DNA of 64,000 nt from Deltaproteobacteria bacterium (GTDB lineage: Bacteria; Myxococcota_A; UBA9160; UBA4427). Below, piece by piece: positions 26,337 through 35,488 of the stretch. The translations under genes were made by a program, and so were the position numbers. The notes beneath the pieces are model-generated. The model did no database searches, was not told the origin of the DNA, and saw only the letters and a list, made by a program, of their open reading frames with translations. Where the stretch lies: contig JAJDAO010000051.1 of NCBI GenBank assembly GCA_029261835.1, positions 1-64,000 of the forward strand, read 5' to 3'. Numbering within the stretch: position 1 is the first letter of the stretch; every line of letters starts with the position of its first letter.

Positions 26337-27614
26337 CTAGTCCTGCCACTTCTTCAGAACCAGACACGCGTTCACGTCCCCGAAGCCGAAACCGGCCTTG
26401 ATCAAGACCTTCATCTCCGGCAGCTCGCGAAGTGTGTGCGGGATGGAGGCATCGTGGGGCTCGATCTCGGGGTGAACGTCCTCGCAGTTGATCGACGGGT
26501 GAACGAAGCCACCGCGAAGCATCAGCACCGATGCGACGGTCTCGATGGCACCCGCGGCACCCAGCGCGTGACCGATCAGCGACTTGGTCGCGGTGATCGT
26601 CGGCAGCGCCCCCGGTCCTCTGCCCAGTGCTTGTGCCCAGGCTGTCACCTCCTTGGGGTCGGCGCCGGTGGCGGTGAGGTGGCCGTTGATCGCGTCGACC
26701 TCCGCCGCCGCCACGCCGGCATCCGCCAGCGCCAAGGCGATACAGCGCCGCACGCTCTCGGGGTTGGGGGCCGTCATACTGCCGCCCATGCGATGGCCGC
26801 CGCAATTGAGTCCGACACCTGCGACCTCGGCGTAGATGCGCACACCACGCTCTCTCGCGCTCTCCAGGCTCTCGAGCATGAGAATGCCGGCGCCGGAACC
26901 GGGCACGAAGCCGCCCGCCGAGGCACTCATGGGACGCGAGGCCTTCTCGGGTTCGTCGTTGGAGCCGCGGTTGAGGACTCGCATGGAGTCGAAGCCAGCC
27001 CAGATGTAGTGACTGGCAGCCTCGCTGCCGCCACACAGCATCCGCTCCGCCAGACCGTGGCGGATGCGCTCGTACCCCATGGCGACGGCCTCGCTGCCCG
27101 TGCTGCAGGCACTCGAGTTCGTCGTCACCTGGTTGCCCAGCGCGAGCTGTCCGGAGATGCGAGCCGAGACACCGCTGGCCATCACCTGCTCGACCGCGGT
27201 CGAGCCCAGGCGCCTGACGCGGCCAGCGTCGGTCAGCGGAATCACCTTCTCCCCGGTCGTGTCCATGCCGCCGATGCCGGTGCCGACGATCGCGCCCGTA
27301 TCCCAGTCTACGGTGTCGCTATCGGGGCTCGGGCGGGCAAAGCCCGCATCGAGCCATGCCTCGAGGGCCGCAAGACTCCCGTAGCGGTGGCTCATGTTCA
27401 TCGCCATGAGCTCGTCTTCGGCGAAGCTCGCCTCGGCAAGCGCGTCGACACCCTGAGGGGCGCCGGCTACGCGACAAGCGAACTTGCACTCGGCGAGCTT
27501 CTCGATGTAGCGCACGCCCGACTGCCCCTTGCGCAGAGCCAATTCGAAGTCGCGCAGGCCGTTACCATTGGGGGCGATCACGCCCATCCCCGTGATCACG
27601 ACGCGCCGAGTCAT
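26337..27614 (-). CDS. fabF: Beta-ketoacyl-ACP synthase II/I type (FabF/FabB-like)
   Basis: The protein is 425 residues. It elongates acyl-ACP by condensation with malonyl-ACP. The thiolase-fold triad is present: Cys in TNSSACSTG, His in INGHLTATGADPKE (usually NAHGTST, so the glycine is Leu here) and His in KSLIGHALGAAGA. The glycine-rich end GFGFGDVNACLVLKKW is also typical. The mix of FabF and FabB features, next to a FabA gene, suggests it could work in an unsaturated-fatty-acid branch. The ATG overlaps the fabZ stop by four bases (ATGA). Confidence 0.9.
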   Translation of the reverse strand: MTRRVVITGMGVIAPNGNGLRDFELALRKGQSGVRYIEKLAECKFACRVAGAPQGVDALAEASFAEDELMAMNMSHRYGSLAALEAWLDAGFARPSPDSDTVDWDTGAIVGTGIGGMDTTGEKVIPLTDAGRVRRLGSTAVEQVMASGVSARISGQLALGNQVTTNSSACSTGSEAVAMGYERIRHGLAERMLCGGSEAASHYIWAGFDSMRVLNRGSNDEPEKASRPMSASAGGFVPGSGAGILMLESLESARERGVRIYAEVAGVGLNCGGHRMGGSMTAPNPESVRRCIALALADAGVAAAEVDAINGHLTATGADPKEVTAWAQALGRGPGALPTITATKSLIGHALGAAGAIETVASVLMLRGGFVHPSINCEDVHPEIEPHDASIPHTLRELPEMKVLIKAGFGFGDVNACLVLKKWQD

Positions 27615-28069
27615 TTCGGAACCCCCATACCCGAGAGCACCCCCGAGCAGACCAGAGTGCCATCCTCGCGCTTCATTTCGGCCTGGGCGCGCAGTTTCTT
27701 GCGGCGAAAGAACTCGACGCGTGCACTGGTGATCACGCGCTCGCCGGGCGCAACGCTACCGCTGAAGTCCACGTTCGCGTCCGTGAATACGGTCACGAGC
27801 TTCTCGACCTCGTCCGCTGAGTGCTGCAACGCGTAGAGGTAGATCCCGAACGCCACCACGGATGCCTGCGCCATCGCCTCGATCAGAATCACGCCCGGCG
27901 TAATGGGATTGCCGGGAAAGTGACCGCGATAGAAGTCGGCGTCTTGGCGGAAGCGATAGCTCGCCACGATGTGCTCTCGATCGAGCTCCAGAATGTCATC
28001 GATGAAGCGAAAGGGCTCGCGCTGCGGCACCAGTGCCAGAACTTGTTCTCGCGAGAGCTCGCTAGCCAC
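27611..28069 (-). CDS. fabZ: 3-hydroxyacyl-ACP dehydratase FabZ-like
   Basis: The protein is about 152 residues with a hot-dog fold. The catalytic His is in FYRGHFPGNPITPGVILIE and the Glu in IEAMAQA. Flanking segments PFRFIDDI and DANVDFSGSVAPGE fit FabZ. It removes water from 3-hydroxyacyl-ACP. The GTG at 28069 is chosen because GGAGG lies eight bases upstream; it overlaps the end of fabG by eight bases. An ATG 21 bases further upstream is possible. The operon also has FabA, so there are two dehydratases. Confidence 0.9.
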   Translation of the reverse strand: MASELSREQVLALVPQREPFRFIDDILELDREHIVASYRFRQDADFYRGHFPGNPITPGVILIEAMAQASVVAFGIYLYALQHSADEVEKLVTVFTDANVDFSGSVAPGERVITSARVEFFRRKKLRAQAEMKREDGTLVCSGVLSGMGVPK

Positions 28070-28790
28070 CGTACATGCCTCCGTTGACATGAATGACGCT
28101 GCCGTTGACATAGCCCGCGCACGTCGCGAGAAACGCGACGACCTCGGCTACCTCTTCGGGCGTTCCCATGCGACCCTGTGGGATACGCGCGAGGATCGCC
28201 TGCTTGATGTCCTCGGGTAGCTCCTCGGTCATCTCGGTCTCGATGAAGCCCGGCGCGACTGAGTTGACCAGGATCTCGCGACCCGCGAGCTCCTGTGAGA
28301 GCGACTTCGTGAAGGCATCGAGCGCGGCCTTGACCATGGTATAGGGCACCTGGCCCGCATTGCCCGTGTGGCCGACCACGCTCGAGATGTTGATGATGCG
28401 GCCACTCCCCTTGCGAAACATGAAACGCCGCAGCACGAGCTTCGAGAGATACCAGGTACCCCGAGCGAGCCCAGCCACGGCGTCGTACTGGCCGAGATTC
28501 ATCGTGAGCATCGGCCCATTGATGTTGTAGCCGGCGTTGTTCACCAGCACGTCGACGCGGCCCGCCTGCTGCTTGAGCTCCTTCACCAGGGCGTCGACCT
28601 GATCGCTGTCGGCGAGGTCGGCGCGCAATCCGAAGGCATCGGGCAGCTCGGCCAGGAGCTTCTGCGCCTTCTCCTCGCTGGAGCGGTAGTGGACGGCGAT
28701 GCGCAAGCCCTCGGCCGCCAGCCGGCGGCAACAAGCCGCACCGATGCCCGTCGCGGCTCCTGTGACCAACGCGACGGCGCGCTCGCTCAT
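28062..28790 (-). CDS. fabG: 3-oxoacyl-ACP reductase FabG-like
   Basis: The protein is 242 residues, a classical short-chain dehydrogenase. The NADP(H) site TGAATGIG is at residues 10-17 and NNAG near 85, with the catalytic Ser in ISSVVG and YTMVK near 150. The C-terminal GMYGG is usual for FabG. It reduces 3-ketoacyl-ACP. The ATG overlaps the fabA stop (ATGA). In this setting it supplies the ketoreduction step of the operon. Confidence 0.92.
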   Translation of the reverse strand: MSERAVALVTGAATGIGAACCRRLAAEGLRIAVHYRSSEEKAQKLLAELPDAFGLRADLADSDQVDALVKELKQQAGRVDVLVNNAGYNINGPMLTMNLGQYDAVAGLARGTWYLSKLVLRRFMFRKGSGRIINISSVVGHTGNAGQVPYTMVKAALDAFTKSLSQELAGREILVNSVAPGFIETEMTEELPEDIKQAILARIPQGRMGTPEEVAEVVAFLATCAGYVNGSVIHVNGGMYGG

Positions 28791-29380
28791 CGCTCCATCC
28801 TCCCGCCCCGTGAGTGTTTCGAGGGCAGCGGGTAGTCGGGGTAGGCGATCTCACGGAAGAGGCCGACGCGCGCGCCGGCCACCGTGTAGATTTCCTCGCC
28901 ATCGACCAGCAGCCGCGCATCGCCGATCACCATCGAAGCGCCCGCGCTGGCGAACTCGGTAAAGCGCCGCACGTCGATCTCGTAGCGAATGACGCGGTCG
29001 TGGGGTCGAATCTGGCCGGAGAATTCCACCTCGCCGCAGCCCAACGCGCGGCCGCTGCCGAGCCCGCCACGCCAGTTGCAGTAGAAGCCGAGCAGCTGCC
29101 AGATGCCGTCCAGTCCCAGGCAGCCCGGCTGAACGGGATCGTTCTCGAAGTGGCATTGGAAGAACCAGTCGTCGAGATTGACGTCACGCTCGGCGACGAT
29201 ACGACCGCGGCTCTTCTTCGCGCTGATCTCCAGCACGCGATCGACCATCAGCATCGGGGGCGTCGGCAGCCTCGCAACGAAGTGCTTGGGCGGCTGCTCG
29301 ACCAGACGCCCGTACGCGAATGCCAGAAGCTCCTGCTTCTCGAAGCTCGAGCGGGCCTTGAACTCCTCGTAGCTGATCAT
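28787..29380 (-). CDS. fabA: 3-hydroxydecanoyl-ACP dehydratase/isomerase FabA-like
   Basis: The protein is about 197 residues, slightly longer than E. coli FabA (172). It carries the FabA signature CHFENDPVQPGCLGLDGIWQ, with the catalytic His and Asp, followed by LLGFYCNWRGG and GEVEFSGQI. FabA enzymes dehydrate and can isomerise the double bond from trans-2 to cis-3, the branch point for unsaturated fatty acids. The ATG overlaps the fabH-like stop by four bases (ATGA). Whether isomerase activity is kept cannot be read from sequence alone. Confidence 0.92.
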   Translation of the reverse strand: MISYEEFKARSSFEKQELLAFAYGRLVEQPPKHFVARLPTPPMLMVDRVLEISAKKSRGRIVAERDVNLDDWFFQCHFENDPVQPGCLGLDGIWQLLGFYCNWRGGLGSGRALGCGEVEFSGQIRPHDRVIRYEIDVRRFTEFASAGASMVIGDARLLVDGEEIYTVAGARVGLFREIAYPDYPLPSKHSRGGRMER

Positions 29381-30378
29381 GAACCGTCGTCCTCGCCGAA
29401 TCGCACTAGATAAGAGGCCCAGGTCAGGCCCGAGCCCACGCCCACGACGGCCACGTCGTCGTGTGCGCGCCACTTCTCCCAGCTCTGGGAGAGAACCGAG
29501 CCGGAACTCGCGCCACCCGTGTTGCCGTACCACTCGGCATTGCTGTGATGACGCTCGGTCGGGATTTCGCAGCGCTGGCAGACCGACTCGAGCATGCGCA
29601 GATTTGCCTGGTGACCCACGAAGTGAAACGGCCGCTCGGCGTCCTCGAACTCGGCGCGCAGCCGGTCGAAGCACTGCGCCGTCTTCTTGATGCCGAACAT
29701 TTGCACGGTGCGGCCTTCCTGAGAAAAATAGCCGAGGCGGGGAATCAGCACCTTGTCGTTGCCCGCCGGGCTCGACTCCAGGCTGCTGCCGAGGATTCGT
29801 GCGGGTCCCGCCACACGGGGCGACAAGACCGCCGCCAAGCCGGCGTCGCCCCAGAGCACCGCCGCGCCGCGATCCGAATAATCCACCGTACGGGTCATCG
29901 ATTCCATACACACCAGTAGAACGTAATCGGGCAGGGCCCTCGGGCGCATCAGCGAGAGCGCGTGGATGCCGGCGAGGTAGCTCGTGCAGGCCGAGTTCAC
30001 GTCGAGTGACGGCGCCTCGATCCCCAGCAGGCGCGACACGTTGCACGCCTCTGCGGGCGACACGGTGTCGGGCGCACAGCTCCCCCCCACGACGAGCCCG
30101 ACTTCGCCCGCCTCGATTCCCGCCCGCTCGAGGGCCAACATCGCAGCCCTCCGCCCCAGCTCGGCGTTGCTGTACTCGGCCGCGTCCGCTGCGACTCGCG
30201 GATCTCGGTTTCGCGTCTCGCGAATGTAGTCGAGCGGCAGCACGCTGCGACGCGAGCGGATCCCGACGCGCTCCATGATCCACCGCTCGCTCGTCCCGAT
30301 GTCCAGCTGCTCCAGGAACTGGTTCGTGATCTCGTTCTTGGGATGGAAGTGCCCCAAGCCAAGCAAGTTCAGGGTCAC
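29377..30378 (-). CDS. fabH: Beta-ketoacyl-ACP synthase III (FabH-like)
   Basis: The protein is 333 residues. The KAS III triad is present: Cys in VNSACTSYLAG (near 113), His in FVGHQANLRML and Asn in WYGNTGGASSG (usually NTSAAS). It normally starts chains by condensing acyl-CoA with malonyl-ACP; its substrate pocket cannot be judged. The GTG at 30378 follows AGGAGG closely. It is the first clear gene of the minus-strand lipid operon, so the promoter should be in the 325 bases upstream. Related KAS III-like enzymes in secondary metabolism (OleA, DarB types) are alternatives. Confidence 0.88.
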   Translation of the reverse strand: MTLNLLGLGHFHPKNEITNQFLEQLDIGTSERWIMERVGIRSRRSVLPLDYIRETRNRDPRVAADAAEYSNAELGRRAAMLALERAGIEAGEVGLVVGGSCAPDTVSPAEACNVSRLLGIEAPSLDVNSACTSYLAGIHALSLMRPRALPDYVLLVCMESMTRTVDYSDRGAAVLWGDAGLAAVLSPRVAGPARILGSSLESSPAGNDKVLIPRLGYFSQEGRTVQMFGIKKTAQCFDRLRAEFEDAERPFHFVGHQANLRMLESVCQRCEIPTERHHSNAEWYGNTGGASSGSVLSQSWEKWRAHDDVAVVGVGSGLTWASYLVRFGEDDGS

Positions 30379-30703
30379 GCCACCTCCTGCGCGCGGCCGA
30401 GCCGGGCGGCGAGCTCTCCGACGGGCAGGTGTCCACGCCCAATCGCTCTGATCGAGATCGAGAATACAAGGTCGTTGGGAAATTCACTCAGCACAGCCCT
30501 GCCCCCTAGTAGCGCGCCATACTTTCTGAACTCCTCGCTCTTCTCCCGGTTCTCAGGAAGATGGCACGCGGCGTTCGTTTGGGGGCTCAACTCTCCGGCG
30601 GTTCAGGGGAACTCAGGCGCCAGAAAGTAGCCTCGCATGGCGAGCTGAAATGCAAATCTCTTGCAAAACTCCATCGACGGATATCGCCTGTGGTTGGAGC
30701 GGA
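30379..30703. other. Promoter region of the lipid operon
   Basis: This gap between the DinG stop and the fabH-like start is less GC-rich than its surroundings. It contains an interrupted palindrome TGCAA-N5-TTGCA at 30651-30665, a possible operator. A 71-codon frame (30375-30590) reaches fabH but starts with TTG and lacks a recognisable family, so I do not call it. Confidence 0.4.
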
Positions 30704-33568
30704 TTATGACTTCGAGTCAGCCATCGTCAATGCATTCTTCAGCCCAAGTTCACCCAGCAGCGCCGGGAGGTCGGCGAGATCCATCAGCTGCACGTCAACC
30801 CCCTCCGGGAACGCCTTTCCGAGCTGTGAAAAGTAGCCGCGATCGGCTCTCGCCTCGACGATCACAACGATCCCGCGATCGTCCTCTCCGCGAATCAGGC
30901 GACCGGTCATCTGCTTGAGGTAGAGCAGCATCTTCCCCAGTCGGAAGCGCTCGAAGGCATTCATGCCCGCCTGCCGGATGCGCTCCTCCCGGCGCTTTCG
31001 CAGCTCGGTCGGCACCTCGAAGGGAAGCTTCTCGATCACCACGGCCTGCAGGTCGTCGCCCGCGATGTCGAGCCCCTGCCAGAACGTGCGAGCACCGAGC
31101 AGTACGCCTCCCCCCGGCAGTGCCCGAAAGCGTCGCACGAGCCCGGCCGGGTCGTCTGCCGCGCGACGCGGGGCCAGGATCTCGATGCCCTCACCCGCCA
31201 GCTCGAAGCTGAGGAGCTCGGCCACCTGGTTCATGCGGCGCAGGCTGGTAAACAGCCCGAGCGTGCGACCGCCGAGCTGCCGGGCGAGAAGCGCGAGGGC
31301 GGCGGCGGTATCGTGAACGAGATCCTCGCCGTCGCGAAGTGCCACGACTCGCATGTGGGCGGCGTAGTCGAAGGGACTCGCGAGCGCGACCTTGCTCACG
31401 CCATCGAGCGCCCGCTCTTCGATCTCCAGCTCGCCGAGTGCTGCGAACGCATCGCCTCCGACGAAGAGGCTGGCGGAAACGGCAGCGAATGACTCGAGAC
31501 CCTCGCTGAATCGCTCGTGAAACTGCTCGGCCGGGGAGATCGGGCGGATCGCCAGCAGCCAGCGATCGTAGGGGCTCACCAGTCGCTCGAAGGATGCGAC
31601 GACGTCCTCGGCGGCTTCGGAGAATGCCGTTCGCAGTCCGGCGGCGGCCTCGCGCAGCGCGTCGGCGTTCTTCTGGGCGGCGCTCTGTCCCTCGACTCCC
31701 GCAGCCGCGACAGCGCCGGAGCCGGCGGCCGCATCGCGGTCGAGATCGTCGGCGAGGCGCGCCAGCCCTTCGAGCCGCGCTGCCGCGGTCTCGGCCAGGC
31801 GAGCGACGTCGGGGAAGAGGCGATCCGCATGCGGCGGGAGCTGCACCTCACCGTACTCGCTGGCACGGCTGGCCATGTTGCGGCCGATCGCAATGAGGTC
31901 CAGGCTGAGCGTGCGGCGCATCTCGCCGACACTTCGCGCTGCCTCGAGTCGCTGCGGATGGGGGAGCAGGCCCGGCCCCGGCTCGGCCGCGGGCGACTGA
32001 TGTGCGGGCGTACCAAAGGTCTCATCGATGCGCTCGAAGAGATCCTCCGGACGCACGATCAGGGCGTAGACATCGTCCGCCACCCCGGCGAGCTCGTGGC
32101 CCTCGTCCGCAATCACGTGGCTGAGGGCCGGATAATCGGGTGGCCATCGCAGCAATAGGTCGTGATTCGCCACCACGAGATGCGCCCGGGCCAGCGCGCT
32201 GCGACGTCGGCCAAACGGGCAGGCCCGCCGCTTGCTGCAGTCCTCTCGGCTGCACTGCTCGGCGCGCTGCGCCACGGATCGGCGCACCAGATCGCGCAAC
32301 GGCGCGTGTCGGCGCAGCAGGGCTGCCGGCAGACTGCCGACTTCACCGCCGGGGCGCGTGCGTGCGCAGGCCATCAAGACCGCCCATGAGAGTCGATCTT
32401 CGCTCAGCAGCTCGGCGTCTCGACCCTCGGCCAGCGTCTCGGCCAGTCGCTTCTCGCACACGTAGTTCGCCCGCCCCTTGATCGAGAGTGCGCACAGGCC
32501 GGTGTGGCCGAGCATGCGCGCCGCCGCCGCGATGTCCTTCTCGAGAAGCTGGTCCTGCAGCAGCTTGGTGCGGGTCGAGACGACCACCGGTGCGCGCTCT
32601 CCACGCTCTGCCCGCTCCATCGCGAAGGGGATGGCGGCCGCGAGATAGGCGAGCGACTTGCCGACGCCGGTCCCCCCCTCGAGCAGCAGGGTTCCGCCGT
32701 CGCGCAAGTTGCGGCAGAAGCCGCGGCAGAGCTCGATCTGCTCCGGCCGCACCCTGTAGTGGTCGAAGTAGCGTCGGCCGCGGCGCACATCGCCGAGCGC
32801 GGCCGCGATGGCGGCCTCGTCGAAGGGAACCGGGGGCTCGGGACTCGACGCGATGTGGACGAACCGGTCGGGCTCCTCGTCCTCCTTGACCGACAGCCCG
32901 CGGCCGAGCAACGCGAGCCAGGGAGAATCGGGCAGGTAGCGCTCGAGCGCGCGGCGACCGTTGCTATAACGCAGCGCCTCTGCCCGTGCCCCCTGCGCAA
33001 CGCGAAGCAGGATATCCAGTGTGTCGAGCGCGTCGTCCAGCGCGCGATGGCGCTCCTCGCGGCCGAGCAGCAGGCGTGTGAACGACTCCAAGCGCATGCT
33101 GGGCGCGTCGGGGTGCGTCACGGCGAGCAGATCCTGCGTGTCGAGGTAACGACTTCGCACCAGATCGGGCGAGACGAAGCGCGACAAGAAGTGTCGCTCG
33201 AAGTCGGCGTTGTGGGCGATGATGACTCGATCGTGCAGCAGCTCGGCGATCTCCTCGGACAGCTCCTCGATGTTGGCGGCGGCCTCGAAGTCAGCGGCCC
33301 GCAGTCCGGTCAGCCGGGTCACGAAGGCGGGGATCGGCCTTCGCGGGCGCGCCAGGGCGTGGCGCGCCCGCACGGCGGCCGCCCCCTCGTCGAGCAGGAC
33401 GATCCCGATTTCGAGGATTTCGGCGCTGCGGCTAGCGGCGAGCCCACTCGTCTCGAGATCCACCACCGCCAGCGGCCCTACCGCGTCGACCAGAGGTGCC
33501 AGCAGCTCGATGTCTGACAGCCCCGACAGCGCGGCCGCAGGCGGCCGGCTCAGTCGACTCGTCTCCAC
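30704..33568 (-). CDS. dinG: DinG-family helicase with N-terminal DnaQ-like exonuclease
   Basis: The protein is 954 residues. An exonuclease domain fills about 25-200 (VVDLETSGL, AHNADFERHFL, HRALDDALDT: ExoI, II and III). The XPD/DinG-type helicase follows with Walker A GGTGVGKS, iron-sulfur cysteines (NYVCEKR, then CSREDCSKRRACPFG), Walker B DEGH in place of DEAH, and the final motif QMTGRLIRGEDDRG. It would unwind damaged or structured DNA and trim 3' ends. The GTG at 33568 is preceded by GAGGGGGCGG. It begins 34 bases after the TPP-enzyme stop, probably in the same transcript. Confidence 0.9.
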   Translation of the reverse strand: METSRLSRPPAAALSGLSDIELLAPLVDAVGPLAVVDLETSGLAASRSAEILEIGIVLLDEGAAAVRARHALARPRRPIPAFVTRLTGLRAADFEAAANIEELSEEIAELLHDRVIIAHNADFERHFLSRFVSPDLVRSRYLDTQDLLAVTHPDAPSMRLESFTRLLLGREERHRALDDALDTLDILLRVAQGARAEALRYSNGRRALERYLPDSPWLALLGRGLSVKEDEEPDRFVHIASSPEPPVPFDEAAIAAALGDVRRGRRYFDHYRVRPEQIELCRGFCRNLRDGGTLLLEGGTGVGKSLAYLAAAIPFAMERAERGERAPVVVSTRTKLLQDQLLEKDIAAAARMLGHTGLCALSIKGRANYVCEKRLAETLAEGRDAELLSEDRLSWAVLMACARTRPGGEVGSLPAALLRRHAPLRDLVRRSVAQRAEQCSREDCSKRRACPFGRRRSALARAHLVVANHDLLLRWPPDYPALSHVIADEGHELAGVADDVYALIVRPEDLFERIDETFGTPAHQSPAAEPGPGLLPHPQRLEAARSVGEMRRTLSLDLIAIGRNMASRASEYGEVQLPPHADRLFPDVARLAETAAARLEGLARLADDLDRDAAAGSGAVAAAGVEGQSAAQKNADALREAAAGLRTAFSEAAEDVVASFERLVSPYDRWLLAIRPISPAEQFHERFSEGLESFAAVSASLFVGGDAFAALGELEIEERALDGVSKVALASPFDYAAHMRVVALRDGEDLVHDTAAALALLARQLGGRTLGLFTSLRRMNQVAELLSFELAGEGIEILAPRRAADDPAGLVRRFRALPGGGVLLGARTFWQGLDIAGDDLQAVVIEKLPFEVPTELRKRREERIRQAGMNAFERFRLGKMLLYLKQMTGRLIRGEDDRGIVVIVEARADRGYFSQLGKAFPEGVDVQLMDLADLPALLGELGLKNALTMADSKS

Positions 33569-33602
33569 CCCGCCCCCTCGCACCCGCGCCGAACGCTCGC
33601 CG

Positions 33603-35249
33603 TCAGATATAGATCCCGCCCTTGAACTCGCGATCTTGACGCAGCATCACATTGACGAGTGCGGGCTTGCCCGAGGCCGCTGCGCGCTCGAGCGCCGGAC
33701 GCAGCTCGGCCGGGCTCTCGACGAGCTCGCCATGGCCCCCGAGCGCCTCCACGACTTTGTCGTAGCGCGTCGGATTGAGGAGTGTGCCGTCGAGACGGTC
33801 CCAACCCATGATCGCACCCTGCGGTCGCATCATCTGACCCCAGGCCGCATCGTTCCCGACGATCCCGATCACCGGCAGATTGAAGCGCACCGCCGTATCG
33901 AACTCGAAGCCGTTCAAGCCGAACGAACCATCGCCGTAGATGATCACCACTCGGCGATCGGGGTGTGCGAGCTGGGCCGCGAGCCCGAACGGCATACCCA
34001 CACCGAGCGTTCCGAGCGGGCCGGGATCCATCCACGCCCCCTCGCCCTTGACCGGAATGATCTTGGCCGCCGTGGCCACGATGTCACCGCCATCGCCGAT
34101 CACGATCGGATCGCTCAGGGTCTCGAGCCAGTCACGCACCTCGCGACACATGCGCTGCGGGTCCAGCGGGCTGTCGTCGCTGTCGAGATTGGCCTGGACC
34201 TTGGCCTCGGCCTCCCGCTCGATCTCGCGCAGCTCGTCGCGCCAGGCCGAGAAGTCGAGCGGCGCTCCCTGGTTCTTCATTTCTTCGCTCAAGAGGTCAA
34301 AGCTGCAGCCCAGATTGCCCACCAGCGGGACATCGGTGGAGCGATTCTGGCCGATCAGCGTCGCGTCCATCTCGAGCTGGATGATCTTGGCGCCGACGGG
34401 AATCGTCTGGCCGAAGCGCATGCGGAAGTCCAGCAGCGTTCCCGCGAGCACGATGCAGTCGATCTCCTGCATCGCCGCGCGGCGCGAGCGGTTGAGGAAC
34501 TCCGGCGAGTCCGGGCTCATGCTGCCACGCGCCATCCCATTGGTGTAGGTCGGGATGTGGGTCTCGGCGATGAAGCGATTCATGGCTGCTACGGCCCGCG
34601 ACCATTTGACGCTGGTACCCGCCATCAGCATGGGACGCCGAGCCTGCTGCAGTAGCTCGATGGCCCGGCGCACCTCCTCGCGATCGGGGGAAATGCGGGG
34701 AGACTCGGTGCGAATCAGCGGGATGGGCGCGTCTGCCCACTCCACCTGCACATTCCACGTGTCCATCGGAATCTCGAGATAGCTCGGACCGGGGATGCCC
34801 GAGACGGCGTGGCGAATCGCCAGCTCGATGAACTCGGGGATGCGCTCCGCCTGGTAGACGGCGTCGCAATACTTCGTAATCGGACGTACGACGCCAAGGT
34901 GGTCCATCTCCTGAAGCGAGCCCTTGCGCAGCTGGCTGAAGGGGCCCTGGCCACCGAAGATCAGGATCGGGGAGTTGGCGCGCCAGGCATTGGCGATACC
35001 CGTGACGCCGTCCGTCACGCCCGGCCCGGCCGTAATCGCAGCCACGCCGATCTTGCCGGGGTTGCAGCGCGCCCAGGCATCGGCGGCATGCACGGCAGCC
35101 TGCTCGTGGCGGACATCGAGAATCTTGATCCCCTCGTCGATACAGCCATCGTAGAGGGGCATGATGTGGCCACCCGGAAGGGTGAAGAGGACCTCGACTC
35201 CGGCCGCTTTGAGGGCACGTGCCGCGAGCTTCCCGCCGTGAACAGGCAT
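33603..35249 (-). CDS. Thiamine pyrophosphate-dependent enzyme (2-hydroxyacyl-CoA lyase/acetolactate synthase-like)
   Basis: The protein is 548 residues with the three-domain TPP enzyme layout. The catalytic Glu is in DVRHEQAAVHAADAWAR (near 50), and the TPP/Mg motif GDGSFGLNGFEFDTAVRFNLP is near 440. The profile GGHIMPLYDGC and GNDAAWGQM resembles 2-hydroxyacyl-CoA lyase, oxalyl-CoA decarboxylase and related carboligases more than a true acetolactate synthase, and no small regulatory subunit is adjacent. The exact substrate is unknown. The ATG at 35249 has GAGGAG seven bases upstream. It depends on thiamine, whose synthesis gene thiC lies elsewhere in the window. Confidence 0.85.
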   Translation of the reverse strand: MPVHGGKLAARALKAAGVEVLFTLPGGHIMPLYDGCIDEGIKILDVRHEQAAVHAADAWARCNPGKIGVAAITAGPGVTDGVTGIANAWRANSPILIFGGQGPFSQLRKGSLQEMDHLGVVRPITKYCDAVYQAERIPEFIELAIRHAVSGIPGPSYLEIPMDTWNVQVEWADAPIPLIRTESPRISPDREEVRRAIELLQQARRPMLMAGTSVKWSRAVAAMNRFIAETHIPTYTNGMARGSMSPDSPEFLNRSRRAAMQEIDCIVLAGTLLDFRMRFGQTIPVGAKIIQLEMDATLIGQNRSTDVPLVGNLGCSFDLLSEEMKNQGAPLDFSAWRDELREIEREAEAKVQANLDSDDSPLDPQRMCREVRDWLETLSDPIVIGDGGDIVATAAKIIPVKGEGAWMDPGPLGTLGVGMPFGLAAQLAHPDRRVVIIYGDGSFGLNGFEFDTAVRFNLPVIGIVGNDAAWGQMMRPQGAIMGWDRLDGTLLNPTRYDKVVEALGGHGELVESPAELRPALERAAASGKPALVNVMLRQDREFKGGIYI

Positions 35250-35421
35250 TGCAGACTCCTCTGGTACGACTCTCAAGAGCCCCCGCAGCGCAGGGCGAGC
35301 GCGGGCCGGGTCGTGATGCGGCCCGCCGGCGAGCGCGGGCTCACCATGGCCATGGTCGATCTGGCCCTGGGCACGATATCACCCGCGTCACGAGACGGTC
35401 AACGCCAGCTGCGGATGCGGC

Positions 35422-35455
35422 AAGGGGCGGAAGCGCCAACGCGCTCCCGCCCCTT
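35422..35455. terminator. Long hairpin after pal
   Basis: AAGGGGCGGAAGCGC (35422-35436) pairs with GCGCTCCCGCCCCTT (35441-35455) with one mismatch and a four-base loop. It lies 34 bases beyond the pal stop on the minus strand and probably ends that transcript; a CTCTT tract follows on the plus strand only. Confidence 0.6.
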
Positions 35456-35488
35456 CTCTTCTGTGCGGCCTCGCCTTGGTCAGCCTGG

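Noticed and set aside
28787..30487. 566-residue fusion of the fabA frame with upstream sequence
   Set aside because: The upstream part is antiparallel noise in the fabH region; FabA begins at 29380, overlapping the fabH stop.
30375..30590. A 71-codon gene overlapping the fabH start by four bases
   Set aside because: It begins with TTG, has a poorly spaced ribosome site and no recognisable features; the overlap can be chance because the fabH ribosome site is GGAGGTG-rich.
33603..35249. Acetolactate synthase large subunit (ilvB)
   Set aside because: There is no small subunit gene, and the sequence blocks look closer to 2-hydroxyacyl-CoA lyase and related enzymes; a precise name is not justified.
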